The notes: a model not told the origin generated them from the sequence alone. A DNA stretch of 64,000 bases from SB15 sp964639245 (GCA_964639245.1 CAZXCU010000005.1:268952-332951), one strand, 5' to 3'; shown: positions 17,697 to 26,677, counted from the stretch's first letter. Program-made: numbers and translations.

Positions 17697-17727
17697 AAAA
17701 TGCCCACGAATAACAATCGCGTGGGCA
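17697..17727 (-). terminator. Terminator of the pseB-pseC pair
   Basis: On the minus strand, TGCCCACG (17727-17720) and CGTGGGCA (17708-17701) form an 8-bp stem followed by TTTT, 11 bases beyond the pseC stop. Confidence 0.8.
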
Positions 17728-17738
17728 GGTGTGTTTTG

Positions 17739-18917
17739 CTACCGCCGATAGGCCGAAATGACCTTCTCGACGGCGGCAAGGGTATCCTCAAAATCCGTGT
17801 TGGTCATGGTGGCGAACATCGGCAGGGAAAGCAAACGCTGGTAAGCATCTTCGGCAACAGGACACAAGCCCATCGGATAACCCAGATTTTGATAGTAGGG
17901 ATGCCAGTACACTGGAATATAATGCACATTCACCCCGATGCCTTCCGCCCGCAGCGCATCAAAAATTTGTTTGCGGTCAACGGTCAGCAGGTCTAAATTC
18001 AGCAAAATCGGGTAGAGATGGTAGGCGTGGCCTGCGCTGGGTTTTAACAGCGTGATTTCGGGCATGGTGGCAAAGGCTGCATCGTACTGTTGGGCAAGCG
18101 CTTGGCGACGCTGAACCGAGGCTGGCAGACGTTGTAATTGGCTTTTGCCCAACACACATTGAAAATCGGTAATGCGGTAGTTGTAACCCAACATCTGCAT
18201 TTCATAGAACCATGAGCCACTTTTTTCGCGCTGATGGTGGTCGGTGGTGATGCCGTGATTGCGGAAATAGCGCATTTTAGCCGCCCATTCCACGTTGTGG
18301 GTGGTAATTGCGCCCCCTTCGCCCGTCGTGATGTGTTTGACAGGATGGAAACTAAAGGTGTTTAAATCGGCAAGGCTGCCCACCGGAAGACCGTTGTAAT
18401 TGCCACCAATTGCATGACAGGCATCGGCAACCAGAATGAGATTGTATTTTTGGGCAATGGCTCGTAATGCGGTGTAGTCGGCGGGTTGGCCTGCATAATC
18501 TACGGCAATCATCGCTTTGGTGCGCGGGGTGATGGCCTTTTCAACCGCAGCCGGATCAATGTTGAGCGTTGTGGGGTCAACATCCACAAAAACAGGGGTT
18601 CCCCCCAGATATAAAACACAGTTCGACGACGCGGCAAAGGTCATGGCGGGGATAATGACTTCATCTCCCTTGCCAATTCCAATCGCGGCCATCGCGGTAT
18701 GCAGCGCGGCTGTACCCGAATTGACAGCTACAGCATGTTCTGCGCCAGTGGTGTGGCAGAGCGCAGTTTCAAAATCTGCCACATTCGGGCCAGTTGTCAA
18801 CCAATCCGAACGCAGCACTTCCACCACGGCTTGAATATCCGCGTCGGTAATGTCCTGCCGTCCGTAGGGAAGGCGATTTTTGCGAATGGGGGTTCCGCCA
18901 TCAATAGCCAGATTCAT
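17739..18917 (-). CDS. pseC: PseC-like UDP-4-keto-sugar aminotransferase (DegT/DnrJ family)
   Basis: About 392 residues, a PLP-dependent sugar aminotransferase. The PLP lysine is in SFHPVKHITTGEGG (about residue 194), with VNSGTAALHTAM and VADACHAIGG forming the rest of the site. PseC enzymes convert the 4-keto product of PseB to UDP-4-amino-4,6-dideoxy-L-AltNAc on the way to pseudaminic acid. The start is ATG 18917, overlapping pseB by 17 bases; a TTG at 18923 is also possible. The name depends largely on the adjacent pseB. PseG, PseI and PseF are not in the window, so the end product is uncertain. Confidence 0.85.
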   Translation of the reverse strand: MNLAIDGGTPIRKNRLPYGRQDITDADIQAVVEVLRSDWLTTGPNVADFETALCHTTGAEHAVAVNSGTAALHTAMAAIGIGKGDEVIIPAMTFAASSNCVLYLGGTPVFVDVDPTTLNIDPAAVEKAITPRTKAMIAVDYAGQPADYTALRAIAQKYNLILVADACHAIGGNYNGLPVGSLADLNTFSFHPVKHITTGEGGAITTHNVEWAAKMRYFRNHGITTDHHQREKSGSWFYEMQMLGYNYRITDFQCVLGKSQLQRLPASVQRRQALAQQYDAAFATMPEITLLKPSAGHAYHLYPILLNLDLLTVDRKQIFDALRAEGIGVNVHYIPVYWHPYYQNLGYPMGLCPVAEDAYQRLLSLPMFATMTNTDFEDTLAAVEKVISAYRR

Positions 18918-19887
18918 CAGCAATATCCACCATGTTTGTCAGGTCATCAATGGTAAGCCAATGCGGATTATTGGCACTGGTGTAGCTAAATTCAGACTCA
19001 AGAGGTGTCCCGATTTTTTCAGCCGGAATCTGCCACCAGTCATGATTCGGAATCACCACAAAACGGTCTGCGGCCTCCAAGGTGTGACGCGATTCATCCG
19101 CCGAAACCAGCGATTCATGCAGTTTTTCGCCGGGACGAATCCCTGTATAGGCAATTTCACATTCTGGGGCAATCGCTTTGGCTAAATCCATAATGTTCAT
19201 ACTGGGGATTTTGGGGATAAACACTTCGCCCCCGTGCATGGTTTCGATGGAAGACACCACAAATTTTACGCCCTGTTCCAGCGTAATCCAGAAACGCGTC
19301 ATGTGGGGGTCGGTGATGGTGATTTTGCCGTTTTTGCGCTGTTCTTTGAATAACGGAATCACACTGCCCCGGCTGCCGATCACATTGCCATAGCGCACAC
19401 TGGAAAAAATGGTGCCTCCCCGCCGGCTGTAGGCGTTGCCATGCACAAAAAGTTTTTCCGCTGCCAGTTTGGTCGCACCGTAGAGATTAATCGGATTGAC
19501 CGCTTTGTCGGTGCTAAGCGCTAAGACCCGTTCAACCCCCTTGTCTAAGGCGGCTTCAATCACATTTTTTGCGCCAATGATGTTGGTCATGATGGCTTCA
19601 ATGGGATTGTATTCGCAGGCCGGGACTTGCTTCAATGCGGCAGCATGTACCACAATATCTACGCCGTCAAAGGCGCGTTTCAGACGATCAACATCGCGCA
19701 CATCGCCGATGAAGTAACGCATGGGTTCATCGTTATAAACTTGCTTCATTTCGTGTTGTTTAAGTTCATCACGACTGAAAACAATGATACGGCGAGGACG
19801 TTGTTTTTTGAGCATTTGCTCGACAAATTTTTTGCCGAAGGAACCTGTACCACCTGTAATTAGAACGGATTTATTTGACCAATCCAT
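18901..19887 (-). CDS. pseB: PseB-like UDP-GlcNAc 4,6-dehydratase (inverting)
   Basis: 328 residues, an extended short-chain dehydrogenase. The NADP-binding motif is TGGTGSFG near the N-terminus. The catalytic Tyr and Lys are in LYGATKLAAEK, and PGEKLHESL matches the sugar-nucleotide dehydratase family. PseB/FlaA1 enzymes dehydrate UDP-GlcNAc and invert C5 in the first step of pseudaminic acid synthesis. Length and motifs fit PseB rather than the membrane-bound retaining enzymes. It is translated just upstream of pseC. The next gene upstream, a Nudix hydrolase, is divergent. Confidence 0.9.
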   Translation of the reverse strand: MDWSNKSVLITGGTGSFGKKFVEQMLKKQRPRRIIVFSRDELKQHEMKQVYNDEPMRYFIGDVRDVDRLKRAFDGVDIVVHAAALKQVPACEYNPIEAIMTNIIGAKNVIEAALDKGVERVLALSTDKAVNPINLYGATKLAAEKLFVHGNAYSRRGGTIFSSVRYGNVIGSRGSVIPLFKEQRKNGKITITDPHMTRFWITLEQGVKFVVSSIETMHGGEVFIPKIPSMNIMDLAKAIAPECEIAYTGIRPGEKLHESLVSADESRHTLEAADRFVVIPNHDWWQIPAEKIGTPLESEFSYTSANNPHWLTIDDLTNMVDIADESGY

Positions 19888-19925
19888 CTACAATACCTCT
19901 GAAATCTGAGTGAAGGAATCACTAT

Positions 19926-20612
19926 ATGGTTGAACTTATCGGTCAAGGAACGGTGATGCTTGAATGGCAAGCGGATGCGCCAATATTTACCGATGCTCAA
20001 GTGGCACAGGTAGAAGCATTCTGGGAGCAGCGCCCACCGACTGTTTTTAATGGCAGTCTGTTGATTCACCGTCAGACCCTTGTGAGCGACAATCATATTC
20101 GTTTAACGGGCACTTTTACAGAGTATAAATTTTACTTCGCTCAACGACACGGTATGGAACTTGGCCTGACAACCATCGGGGTAAGTGGATTGATTATCTT
20201 AAATGAGCAGGTAATTTTTGCTAGACGTAGCCCGCACATGACAGGCTACCCGAATATGTTAGAGCTTGTTCCATCAGGAACGATTGATAATGCAGTAGCA
20301 CTAGCAAACGGCACAGTAGATTTTGTTACGAAAATCAAACAGGAGTTTGAGGAAGAAGTGGGATTACCGCAGCACTGCATCCAAAAAGTCACGCCTTTCG
20401 CTGTAACCTATGATTCACACGACAGCTCTTATGATATTTTGTGCCGCTTGGACGTTGAAACTACACTCGATGCGATCCTTACTGGCTTAAAACAATCCGA
20501 CGAATATACAGAGCCTATCCCTGTACCCCTAGATCAAGTTGAGGCATGGCTAACAGTACATCAGCAAGAAGTATTACCTACCTCTCATATGATTGTGTCA
20601 CTGTTAGGCTGA
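19926..20612 (+). CDS. Nudix hydrolase
   Basis: 228 residues. The Nudix box is seen near residues 118-146: GTIDNA, then QEFEEEVGL in the REUXEEXGU position, with the first Arg replaced by Gln. The acidic residues that bind the metal are kept. The first 85 residues form a separate N-terminal region. Nudix enzymes cleave nucleoside diphosphates linked to another group; here a nucleotide sugar is an obvious but unproven substrate. It is divergent from pseB with 38 bases between them. Its end overlaps the convergent GT42/DUF115-like gene by 28 bases. Confidence 0.75.
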   Translation: MVELIGQGTVMLEWQADAPIFTDAQVAQVEAFWEQRPPTVFNGSLLIHRQTLVSDNHIRLTGTFTEYKFYFAQRHGMELGLTTIGVSGLIILNEQVIFARRSPHMTGYPNMLELVPSGTIDNAVALANGTVDFVTKIKQEFEEEVGLPQHCIQKVTPFAVTYDSHDSSYDILCRLDVETTLDAILTGLKQSDEYTEPIPVPLDQVEAWLTVHQQEVLPTSHMIVSLLG

Positions 20613-21499
20613 TTTTTTTCAATGAATTCCCACTGAAACACAGGCATTGCGGCGCTCATCAAAGAACGCGGATTGTAGATGTATAATTGTACACCGCGTT
20701 CATTAAGCCAAACAGTCCACTCTTTCATCAACTGAACTATACCGGATAATGCGGTGGAATTGGGTGCTTCAGCATTAGAAGGTGTAATCCAAACAGGTGC
20801 GCTTTGTCCCGGTTCAACATTAAAATAGGCCATGTTATACAAATCCACACCTATTAAAACGATATGTTTCCATCCACCAATATATGCCATATTTACAGCA
20901 TCGCTCAGTGTTCCATAAATGTGGGTAATACCTTCTTCAAATGTTTCCGCTGGAGGTGCTTCCCGGTGTCGCTGTCCATTATGAAAACGAATATAATCGC
21001 AGTTTTTTGAGCCAAGTCGATAGCCAAAAACGCGATTTCCAGACACAGCAGGCCAGCCTTCTTGTACAATAACCAGCGCATTTTGAAACCGAGGATTTTT
21101 TAAGACCTGATCTGTTAAACGTCGAATTTCGGCAAGCTGCTTACCGACACGAAACGTGCCGAGTTCTTCCCACACTACTTCACGGATAATATAGTAATCG
21201 GCATGTACATATTCTTGAAATACAAATAAACGCCATCCGATAGTGTTATACTGATCTATCTTCCGCCATTCTTCCTCGGTCACATCACGTAAAGAAGAAC
21301 CTGCTCCAAAAATAAAAATAACATCCGAAGTTTTTTGAGCAAAAAAGCGGTCTATGGATTGAATGGGATATTCTTTTCGCCGATACTTATCGCGGAAGTA
21401 AGCATCAAATTCGTAAACGTAAACTGTCAAACGTCTTAGAGTTGCATAAGGGTTATACCACTTCCAAGCATTCCTGAGCTTGCGACCAATAAATTCCAT
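20585..21499 (-). CDS. GT42/DUF115-like glycan-modifying protein, copy 1
   Basis: 304 residues with a Rossmann-type start FIFGAGSSL (62-70) and a second half containing GTLSDAVNMAYIGGWKHI and GVDLY (217-221). These recall bacterial GT42 sialyltransferases (NGPSL near the N-terminus, SG...A...GY..IYL.GIDFY later) and DUF115/MptE-like proteins of flagellin and surface glycosylation. No membrane segment is evident. A paralogue at 24455 has the motifs at almost the same positions. This copy is AT-rich, unlike its paralogue. A role in transferring a nonulosonic-acid-like sugar is inference from the adjacent PseB/PseC-like genes. Confidence 0.65.
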   Translation of the reverse strand: MEFIGRKLRNAWKWYNPYATLRRLTVYVYEFDAYFRDKYRRKEYPIQSIDRFFAQKTSDVIFIFGAGSSLRDVTEEEWRKIDQYNTIGWRLFVFQEYVHADYYIIREVVWEELGTFRVGKQLAEIRRLTDQVLKNPRFQNALVIVQEGWPAVSGNRVFGYRLGSKNCDYIRFHNGQRHREAPPAETFEEGITHIYGTLSDAVNMAYIGGWKHIVLIGVDLYNMAYFNVEPGQSAPVWITPSNAEAPNSTALSGIVQLMKEWTVWLNERGVQLYIYNPRSLMSAAMPVFQWEFIEKNQPNSDTII

Positions 21500-21508
21500 G
21501 TTTTTTCC

Positions 21509-21531
21509 AAATTACGATATAATCGTAATTT
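21509..21531. promoter_or_regulatory. Perfect palindrome in a divergent promoter region
   Basis: Arms AAATTACGAT and ATCGTAATTT around a 3-base centre (ATA). It fills nearly half of the 52 bases between two divergent genes. It contains TATAAT, which could be a -10 box on the plus strand. It could be an operator or simply a back-to-back promoter core. Confidence 0.5.
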
Positions 21532-21551
21532 TAGCATAGGGAAAACAATAG

Positions 21552-22556
21552 TTGAACTTTGAATATATAGACCGAGTGGTGTTGTTCGGAGGTTCTCAAC
21601 TCATGGGAGCGCTCTGTGAGAAGCTTCGTTCCGTAGAACTAAGAATATTTACTGCTCCACGTCATCTTGATGGGATTATTAATACATCTGGACAAACACT
21701 CCGCCAACTTGTACATCAATTAGATATTCCATATTACACTACTGACGATATCAATAACTGTTCTGAATTGGCCGAATTTGTAACCCCAAGCACATTAGGC
21801 TTGGCGTTAGGCGCTGCGTGGATATTTGAATCATCTACAGCACAGCTTTTTAGTGGCAAATTACTTGATTTTATGGGTATTCATCTGCCGCAGTATAGAG
21901 GCGGGGCTCACTATTCTTGGCAAATTCTACGCGGTGATAAAATTGGCGCGTGTAATCTACAGATTATTCATGGGGGAGAAGCGACTTTTCACAAAGGAGA
22001 AATTATTAAACATCATACTTATTTTTTCCCTCCCTCGGCACGGATTCCACAGGATTACTTTGATGCAGCAATTTCCCATGAGCTAGTATTTCTACTGGAA
22101 TTTTTTGAAGAAATTGCCCAACAAAAAGAATTTACTATTCAACCTCTCCAGGAAGACTTTAATTCTTACTATCCATTTTTATATACCCGTCAACATGGAT
22201 ACATAGATTGGCGTTGGCATACCGATGAAATTGAACGTTTTATCTGTGCTTTTGATGACCCTTATGATGGAGCATCTACCTTTCTAGGAGGGCAACGGAT
22301 GTTTCTCAAGTCCTGTCATGCTGAATATGGAGAAGGACATTTTCACCCGTTTCAAGTAGGGCTCATCTATCGAAAAGCAGATAAAACTTATTTTGTTGCT
22401 ACACGTGAGGGCTCTTTGATAATTCACAGTTTGAAAGATGAATCTGGTCAGCCAATGGCAGCACAAGTAGGACAACGCTTCTATACACCGCAAACTGTCC
22501 TTGATGAAGCCATGCAATTTCAGGCAATATATGATGCAAAAGGGTTAAAGAAATGA
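21552..22556 (+). CDS. Formyltransferase-like protein of the surface-sugar locus
   Basis: 334 residues starting at TTG 21552. The N-terminal half resembles the formyl-THF-dependent transferase fold (Fmt, sugar N-formyltransferases). GIHLPQYRGGAHYSWQILRG stands for the usual NxHxSLLPxYRG block, followed by a region equivalent to GLDTGDI. The usual N-H-D catalytic trio reads G109, H111 and H147, so activity is doubtful or altered. The C-terminal part (about 190-334) matches the extra domain seen in this family only loosely. A sugar-amine substrate made by the PseC-like enzyme is a reasonable guess. It overlaps the next gene by 4 bases (ATGA). Confidence 0.7.
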   Translation: MNFEYIDRVVLFGGSQLMGALCEKLRSVELRIFTAPRHLDGIINTSGQTLRQLVHQLDIPYYTTDDINNCSELAEFVTPSTLGLALGAAWIFESSTAQLFSGKLLDFMGIHLPQYRGGAHYSWQILRGDKIGACNLQIIHGGEATFHKGEIIKHHTYFFPPSARIPQDYFDAAISHELVFLLEFFEEIAQQKEFTIQPLQEDFNSYYPFLYTRQHGYIDWRWHTDEIERFICAFDDPYDGASTFLGGQRMFLKSCHAEYGEGHFHPFQVGLIYRKADKTYFVATREGSLIIHSLKDESGQPMAAQVGQRFYTPQTVLDEAMQFQAIYDAKGLKK

Positions 22557-23080
22557 ACTACTTTATTGAGGGTGAGCGGTTATATCTGCGTGGAGTCACC
22601 AGAGCAGATGTTACCGAAAAGTATCTAAGTTGGATGAATAACCCAGCAGTAATGCAGTATCTCGAAAGCCGTTTTTATCCTCATTCTTTAGATAGCCTTC
22701 TTGAATTTGTGGCTGCAATGGAACATGACCGCGATAACCTTTTTCTCGCCATTGTATTAAAAGATGTAGATCGGCATATCGGTAATATTAAACTTGGGCC
22801 TATTAACTGGCTTCATCGTTTTGCAGATATAGGCTTATTGATAGGTGAGCAAGATTGCTGGGGCAAAGGCTACGCAACAGAAGCTATTCAAATATTGACT
22901 CATTACGCTTTTAATCGCTTAAATTTGCATCATCTAACAGCCGGATGCTACGCACAAAATGTTGGCTCTGCTAAAGCCTTCATAAAAGCCGGGTGGCAGC
23001 AGGAAGGTTTACGGCCTAAACATTTTTTTAGCGATGGCATCTACGTAGATGAAATTTTGCTCGGAATCCTTAACGCTTAA
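22553..23080 (+). CDS. GNAT N-acetyltransferase (PseH- or RimJ/RimL-like)
   Basis: 175 residues with a full GNAT fold: LYLRGVTRADVTEKYLSWMN at the start, GNIKLGPINWLHRFADIGLL for the central strands, the acetyl-CoA loop CWGKGYATEAI, and NVGSAKAFIKAGW at the end. The family includes PseH, which acetylates the 4-amino group of the PseC product, and RimL-type enzymes. The locus context favours a sugar substrate. Translation is coupled to the formyltransferase-like gene by a 4-base overlap. AT-rich like its neighbours. Confidence 0.8.
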   Translation: MNYFIEGERLYLRGVTRADVTEKYLSWMNNPAVMQYLESRFYPHSLDSLLEFVAAMEHDRDNLFLAIVLKDVDRHIGNIKLGPINWLHRFADIGLLIGEQDCWGKGYATEAIQILTHYAFNRLNLHHLTAGCYAQNVGSAKAFIKAGWQQEGLRPKHFFSDGIYVDEILLGILNA

Positions 23081-23087
23081 TAGTTTT

Positions 23088-24401
23088 CTACTTGTGAGCA
23101 GCAATAGGAAGAGAAGCAAATTTAACTAGACCTTTCTTCTCAAATTGGCGAAGATATAAATATACATCGTTATAAGGTAAATCATGCTTATCGGCAATTT
23201 CCAAGATGGACATTTCCCCTGTAAAGTATCGAGGTACATAATTCATCAGCCGATTCCATTGGAAGTCGCGCTTTGAGGTTGATTCTATGCCCTTTGAAGG
23301 ATCCCAAACCGGTTTGTATAGATCATATTTGGGATTGCTCAGGGCAATTAAGCCATTGAAACAACGCTCCATTGTACAGTTAGTTTCTAGGATATTTATG
23401 TAGTCAAGTACCACGCGGACAGATTCTTCCAACTTGTCCACATGAATATTATCAGGATTATCATAAGTGGTATGATAGAGTAAAAAAGGCCATCGTGAAA
23501 GCGAAATAGTGGGGATTTCGTATCCCGGTGCTTCCCATACGGTTTCGTCATTGCCTACACTGGTACGGAAATCATCAATTTCAGGATTCTCCGTATACAT
23601 CTTTAATACATGCTCAGCGGCCTTATCTAACCATGTATCGCCGTTAAAAGTGCGCTGGAGAAGTAAGCGGTTGTTATTTCCTAACATTTCTAAAAAGGTA
23701 CAATATTTGAAGGTTGATCTCAGCGCTTCAGTGCAATTTGCAAGATAAAAAACCGTTCCAAAATGTTCTGGAGCAATAATCAGACGATAACTGAAATAAT
23801 TATCCCGTTTTGCTAATTCGCGCATAACCTCAATACCAACAACCACCCCAGCAAGATCATCATTAGCTTGATAAGCATGACAGTTGTGAGCATTTAAAAT
23901 AATCGTATCCGTTGTTTTTCCAGGCAAAAAATAATCTAGTACCTTCATTGTGCTAGACTTAAATCGAGTTTCTAAGTCTACATAGTAAGTACCCTCGGTC
24001 AGACTCATCCGCAAATGATGCGGCATACTAAAGCCCCAATCGTTAATATGCGGTTTGTAGTAAAGATCACAATGATAGCCATAAGCTGCTGGATAATCGG
24101 GTCTTGATGAAACGTGCAAAAGAAGCTCATCTAGGGAAAGAGTTCCCTGAAAAGACTGAGAGTAGCCAAATACTGCTAAGGGATTTACCATGCCATCAAA
24201 AATAAGAAGATTTTCTTTATACAGAGTAGCCTTAACCACTTCCCAACTGTGCGGAACTACCCATCCATTGTGTTCCATCCCACTGGGATATTCATGAACC
24301 GTAAAATCTAGTTCACGGCACAATAATTCAGCGACTTTGTCACTATCGGGAGAAACAGGCGCCATTGCATGGGGATATAGCTTTTTAATGAGTTCAAGCA
24401 T
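23088..24401 (-). CDS. M28-like aminopeptidase-fold protein (DUF4910 type)
   Basis: About 437 residues. A central zinc-peptidase-like region has HNCHAYQANDDLAG and PEHFGTVFYL, which fit the metal ligands and general-base Glu of M28-type aminopeptidases in the DUF4910/DUF2172 group. The last 80 residues look like a winged helix (MSILEIADKHDLPYNDVYLY, FEKKGLV). Proteins of this kind are frequent in polysaccharide and nonulosonate gene clusters, but their substrate is not established. I use ATG 24401; a GTG at 24419 would add six residues. It is AT-rich and oppositely oriented to the genes on both sides. Confidence 0.75.
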   Translation of the reverse strand: MLELIKKLYPHAMAPVSPDSDKVAELLCRELDFTVHEYPSGMEHNGWVVPHSWEVVKATLYKENLLIFDGMVNPLAVFGYSQSFQGTLSLDELLLHVSSRPDYPAAYGYHCDLYYKPHINDWGFSMPHHLRMSLTEGTYYVDLETRFKSSTMKVLDYFLPGKTTDTIILNAHNCHAYQANDDLAGVVVGIEVMRELAKRDNYFSYRLIIAPEHFGTVFYLANCTEALRSTFKYCTFLEMLGNNNRLLLQRTFNGDTWLDKAAEHVLKMYTENPEIDDFRTSVGNDETVWEAPGYEIPTISLSRWPFLLYHTTYDNPDNIHVDKLEESVRVVLDYINILETNCTMERCFNGLIALSNPKYDLYKPVWDPSKGIESTSKRDFQWNRLMNYVPRYFTGEMSILEIADKHDLPYNDVYLYLRQFEKKGLVKFASLPIAAHK

Positions 24402-24454
24402 GATAAAATGCACTTTCACAAAATCAACAAACAGGGAATTCTAAAACAATCGTC

Positions 24455-25330
24455 ATGTTTGGTAAACAGGCATTGTGGCGGCGTACCGCCAATCAACTTT
24501 ATTGGATGGTCACAGAACCGCGTGTATTGGGGGTACGGTTGGCCTGTACATGGGCCTACCTGCGCGAAAAAATGACCCCACACCCCCATTTAACGGAAAT
24601 CAGCGAGACCGATTTTCAGACTTCGCGGCGCAGTGACCGCCTGTTTATTTTTGGGTCAGGCACATCCCTCAATACGATTTCTTCGGAGGAATGGGTGCAT
24701 ATTGCCGACTATGATACGTTTGGATTTTCGTTATTCGTGTACCAAAATTTTGTACGGACGGACTATCATCTGCTGCGCGAATTGTATATCGGGCGGGAAT
24801 TGGAAAAATCGTTCTGGCTGCCCTATACCGAAGAGTTTGTTCGTTATTTAGACACAAACCCGCATTTTGAAAACACCATTTTGATTGTACAAGCGGGTTG
24901 GCGTTCCCTGACGGTGAATCGGATGATTGCACGGGGGATGCTTCGCAAGCCGCGCCGTCTGCTGCGCTTTCATACCCTTGAACGCAGCCCCGATGCGCCT
25001 CCCTCATTTTCGCTGAAAGAGGGTATTGTTCACGGGGCGGGGACATTAATCGATGCGATTAATTTCGGCGTGATTGGCGGATGGAAAGACATTATCCTCA
25101 CCGGGGTGGATTTGTATGATGGACATTATTTCTGGGAGAAAACCCACGCTTCCGCCGAAGATTTTGGACGCGACCCGCAGCAAATTCATAACACCGTTCA
25201 TAATGGTATTATCGAAAATGTGGGGCGCTGGCGCGATATTCTCGCGGAGCGTGGGATTCGCTTGTGGGTCTATAACCCGAAGTCACTGCTAACTCGCGTG
25301 CTGCCCGTTTACACGCCTGACATGCTCTAA
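24455..25330 (+). CDS. GT42/DUF115-like glycan-modifying protein, copy 2
   Basis: 291 residues, paralogous to the protein at 20585. FIFGSGTSL (64-72), a region LFVYQNFVRTDYHLLREL, IVQAGW, and GTLIDAINFGVIGGWKDI then GVDLY (217-221) fall at near-identical positions. The fold should be the same Rossmann-like transferase. Unlike copy 1 it has the base composition of the surrounding genome, so the two have different histories. It overlaps the convergent regulator gene by 42 bases at its 3' end. Confidence 0.65.
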   Translation: MFGKQALWRRTANQLYWMVTEPRVLGVRLACTWAYLREKMTPHPHLTEISETDFQTSRRSDRLFIFGSGTSLNTISSEEWVHIADYDTFGFSLFVYQNFVRTDYHLLRELYIGRELEKSFWLPYTEEFVRYLDTNPHFENTILIVQAGWRSLTVNRMIARGMLRKPRRLLRFHTLERSPDAPPSFSLKEGIVHGAGTLIDAINFGVIGGWKDIILTGVDLYDGHYFWEKTHASAEDFGRDPQQIHNTVHNGIIENVGRWRDILAERGIRLWVYNPKSLLTRVLPVYTPDML

Positions 25331-26677
25331 CTGGGGTTGAAGACGTGCCACAAATTCGTTGATGGTGACGGCTTCTTGGGGTGACAAATACTGATGAACT
25401 GCCCCTTGTAAAGACTGGGTAAATTCTTGAATCTGGGTTTCATTAATCCCCTGTCCGGGCAGTGTCATCAAAATCCAGCGCCGCATTTCATCCAGCACCA
25501 CTGGATCATCATATTCCACCGCCATCACCAGCACCTCTAGCAGGTCATGCACCACACGCGGGGTTTCCACTCGTTGCCCATTGGTTGAAAAACGCAATAG
25601 GGCATTGGTAGCCACACCCTCAATTTCCCCGAAATATTGATGAAAAGCCGCGAGCGCGGATTCTGTCCGTAAACTGGGTTCTGGCCCACGATACGGCTCT
25701 GGGCGTTTTCGTTCAGTGAGCATTTTTTCTAATGTATTGGCGGCACTAACCAGATCACTCCCTAAGTAGATGCCCGGCACACGCGTTGTTAATTGGGGCA
25801 ACAGGCTAAATAACCGTCCTGAATAAGTGAAAATGCTGCGTTTGTGGGTAGCACGTTCGGTAATGCGGGCGGCTTCAATCACATAGCGGATGCTGGAAAC
25901 TTGCGTGGCGGAAAGCGTCACGACATCCGGTTGTAAATCCAGCAGGGTTTCATGAAAACCATCTAAGCCAATATTTTGTCCCAGATAAATGACTTCCCAA
26001 CCACGCCGCCGCATGAACAGGGACAGCATCAACACCGGAATCTCATGCCAGTCATGCGCTGCACAACCCACCACCACACGTCCCGTGCGGGTGGGTGCTG
26101 CTGCTGCTGCCAACATCGCCAGCAGACGTTCTCGAATCAAGTTGCTGGCAAAATGTTCTTGCTGAAGGGTGAGGGTGCGGTTTTCCCACGATTCGCCCAC
26201 CCAGCGCAAAATCGGCAGCAGCAATTTCACACACACATCTTCAATCGGGTAAATACCAAGTGCATGAGTCAAAATGCGCTGGGCGTGGGTGTAGTCGAAC
26301 TGCTCGACATCGGCAGTAAATTCATCAAAAAAGTCTTCAAAATAGCCGCTCGTCATCGGCTCTGCTTGTGCAGCAGAAGATTTGTTGCTCATCACACGCG
26401 ACTGGCTGTCTAAGTTTTGTGGGAGCTGGTGGTAGAGCAGTTCAACGGCTTGTTTAATCCTCACCGAAGCATCCACCTGCTGTTTGAGCCAGCGCAGAAT
26501 CATAATATCGCGTTCAGAATATAAACGATGTCCTTGCACATCCCGTTTCGGTTTCGGGATGTTATAGCGGCGTTCCCAAGCACGCAGAGTCGCCGGGTCA
26601 ACGTCAGTTTGTTGTGCCACTGCCCGGATATTGAATACCGGATCATCGGGATAATTTAAGAAGGGTTCGCCAGTCAT
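25289..26677 (-). CDS. CarH-like MerR-family B12-binding transcriptional regulator
   Basis: 462 residues. An N-terminal MerR helix-turn-helix (about 14-85: NIRAVAQQTDVDPATLRAWE, GHRLYSERD) is followed by a linker. A B12-binding cap and Rossmann domain follow (about 125-275). The CarH-type W-x9-EH motif is present (W164, E174, H175). The cobalt ligand motif reads DWHEIP (209-214), so H211 is kept but the usual Gly after it is Pro. A C-terminal helical region of about 150 residues (310-462) is extra compared with Thermus and Myxococcus CarH. Such proteins repress carotenoid genes in the dark and release them in light. It is divergent from the carotenoid genes, which supports that role. Confidence 0.85.
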   Translation of the reverse strand: MTGEPFLNYPDDPVFNIRAVAQQTDVDPATLRAWERRYNIPKPKRDVQGHRLYSERDIMILRWLKQQVDASVRIKQAVELLYHQLPQNLDSQSRVMSNKSSAAQAEPMTSGYFEDFFDEFTADVEQFDYTHAQRILTHALGIYPIEDVCVKLLLPILRWVGESWENRTLTLQQEHFASNLIRERLLAMLAAAAAPTRTGRVVVGCAAHDWHEIPVLMLSLFMRRRGWEVIYLGQNIGLDGFHETLLDLQPDVVTLSATQVSSIRYVIEAARITERATHKRSIFTYSGRLFSLLPQLTTRVPGIYLGSDLVSAANTLEKMLTERKRPEPYRGPEPSLRTESALAAFHQYFGEIEGVATNALLRFSTNGQRVETPRVVHDLLEVLVMAVEYDDPVVLDEMRRWILMTLPGQGINETQIQEFTQSLQGAVHQYLSPQEAVTINEFVARLQPQLEHVRRVNGQHAS

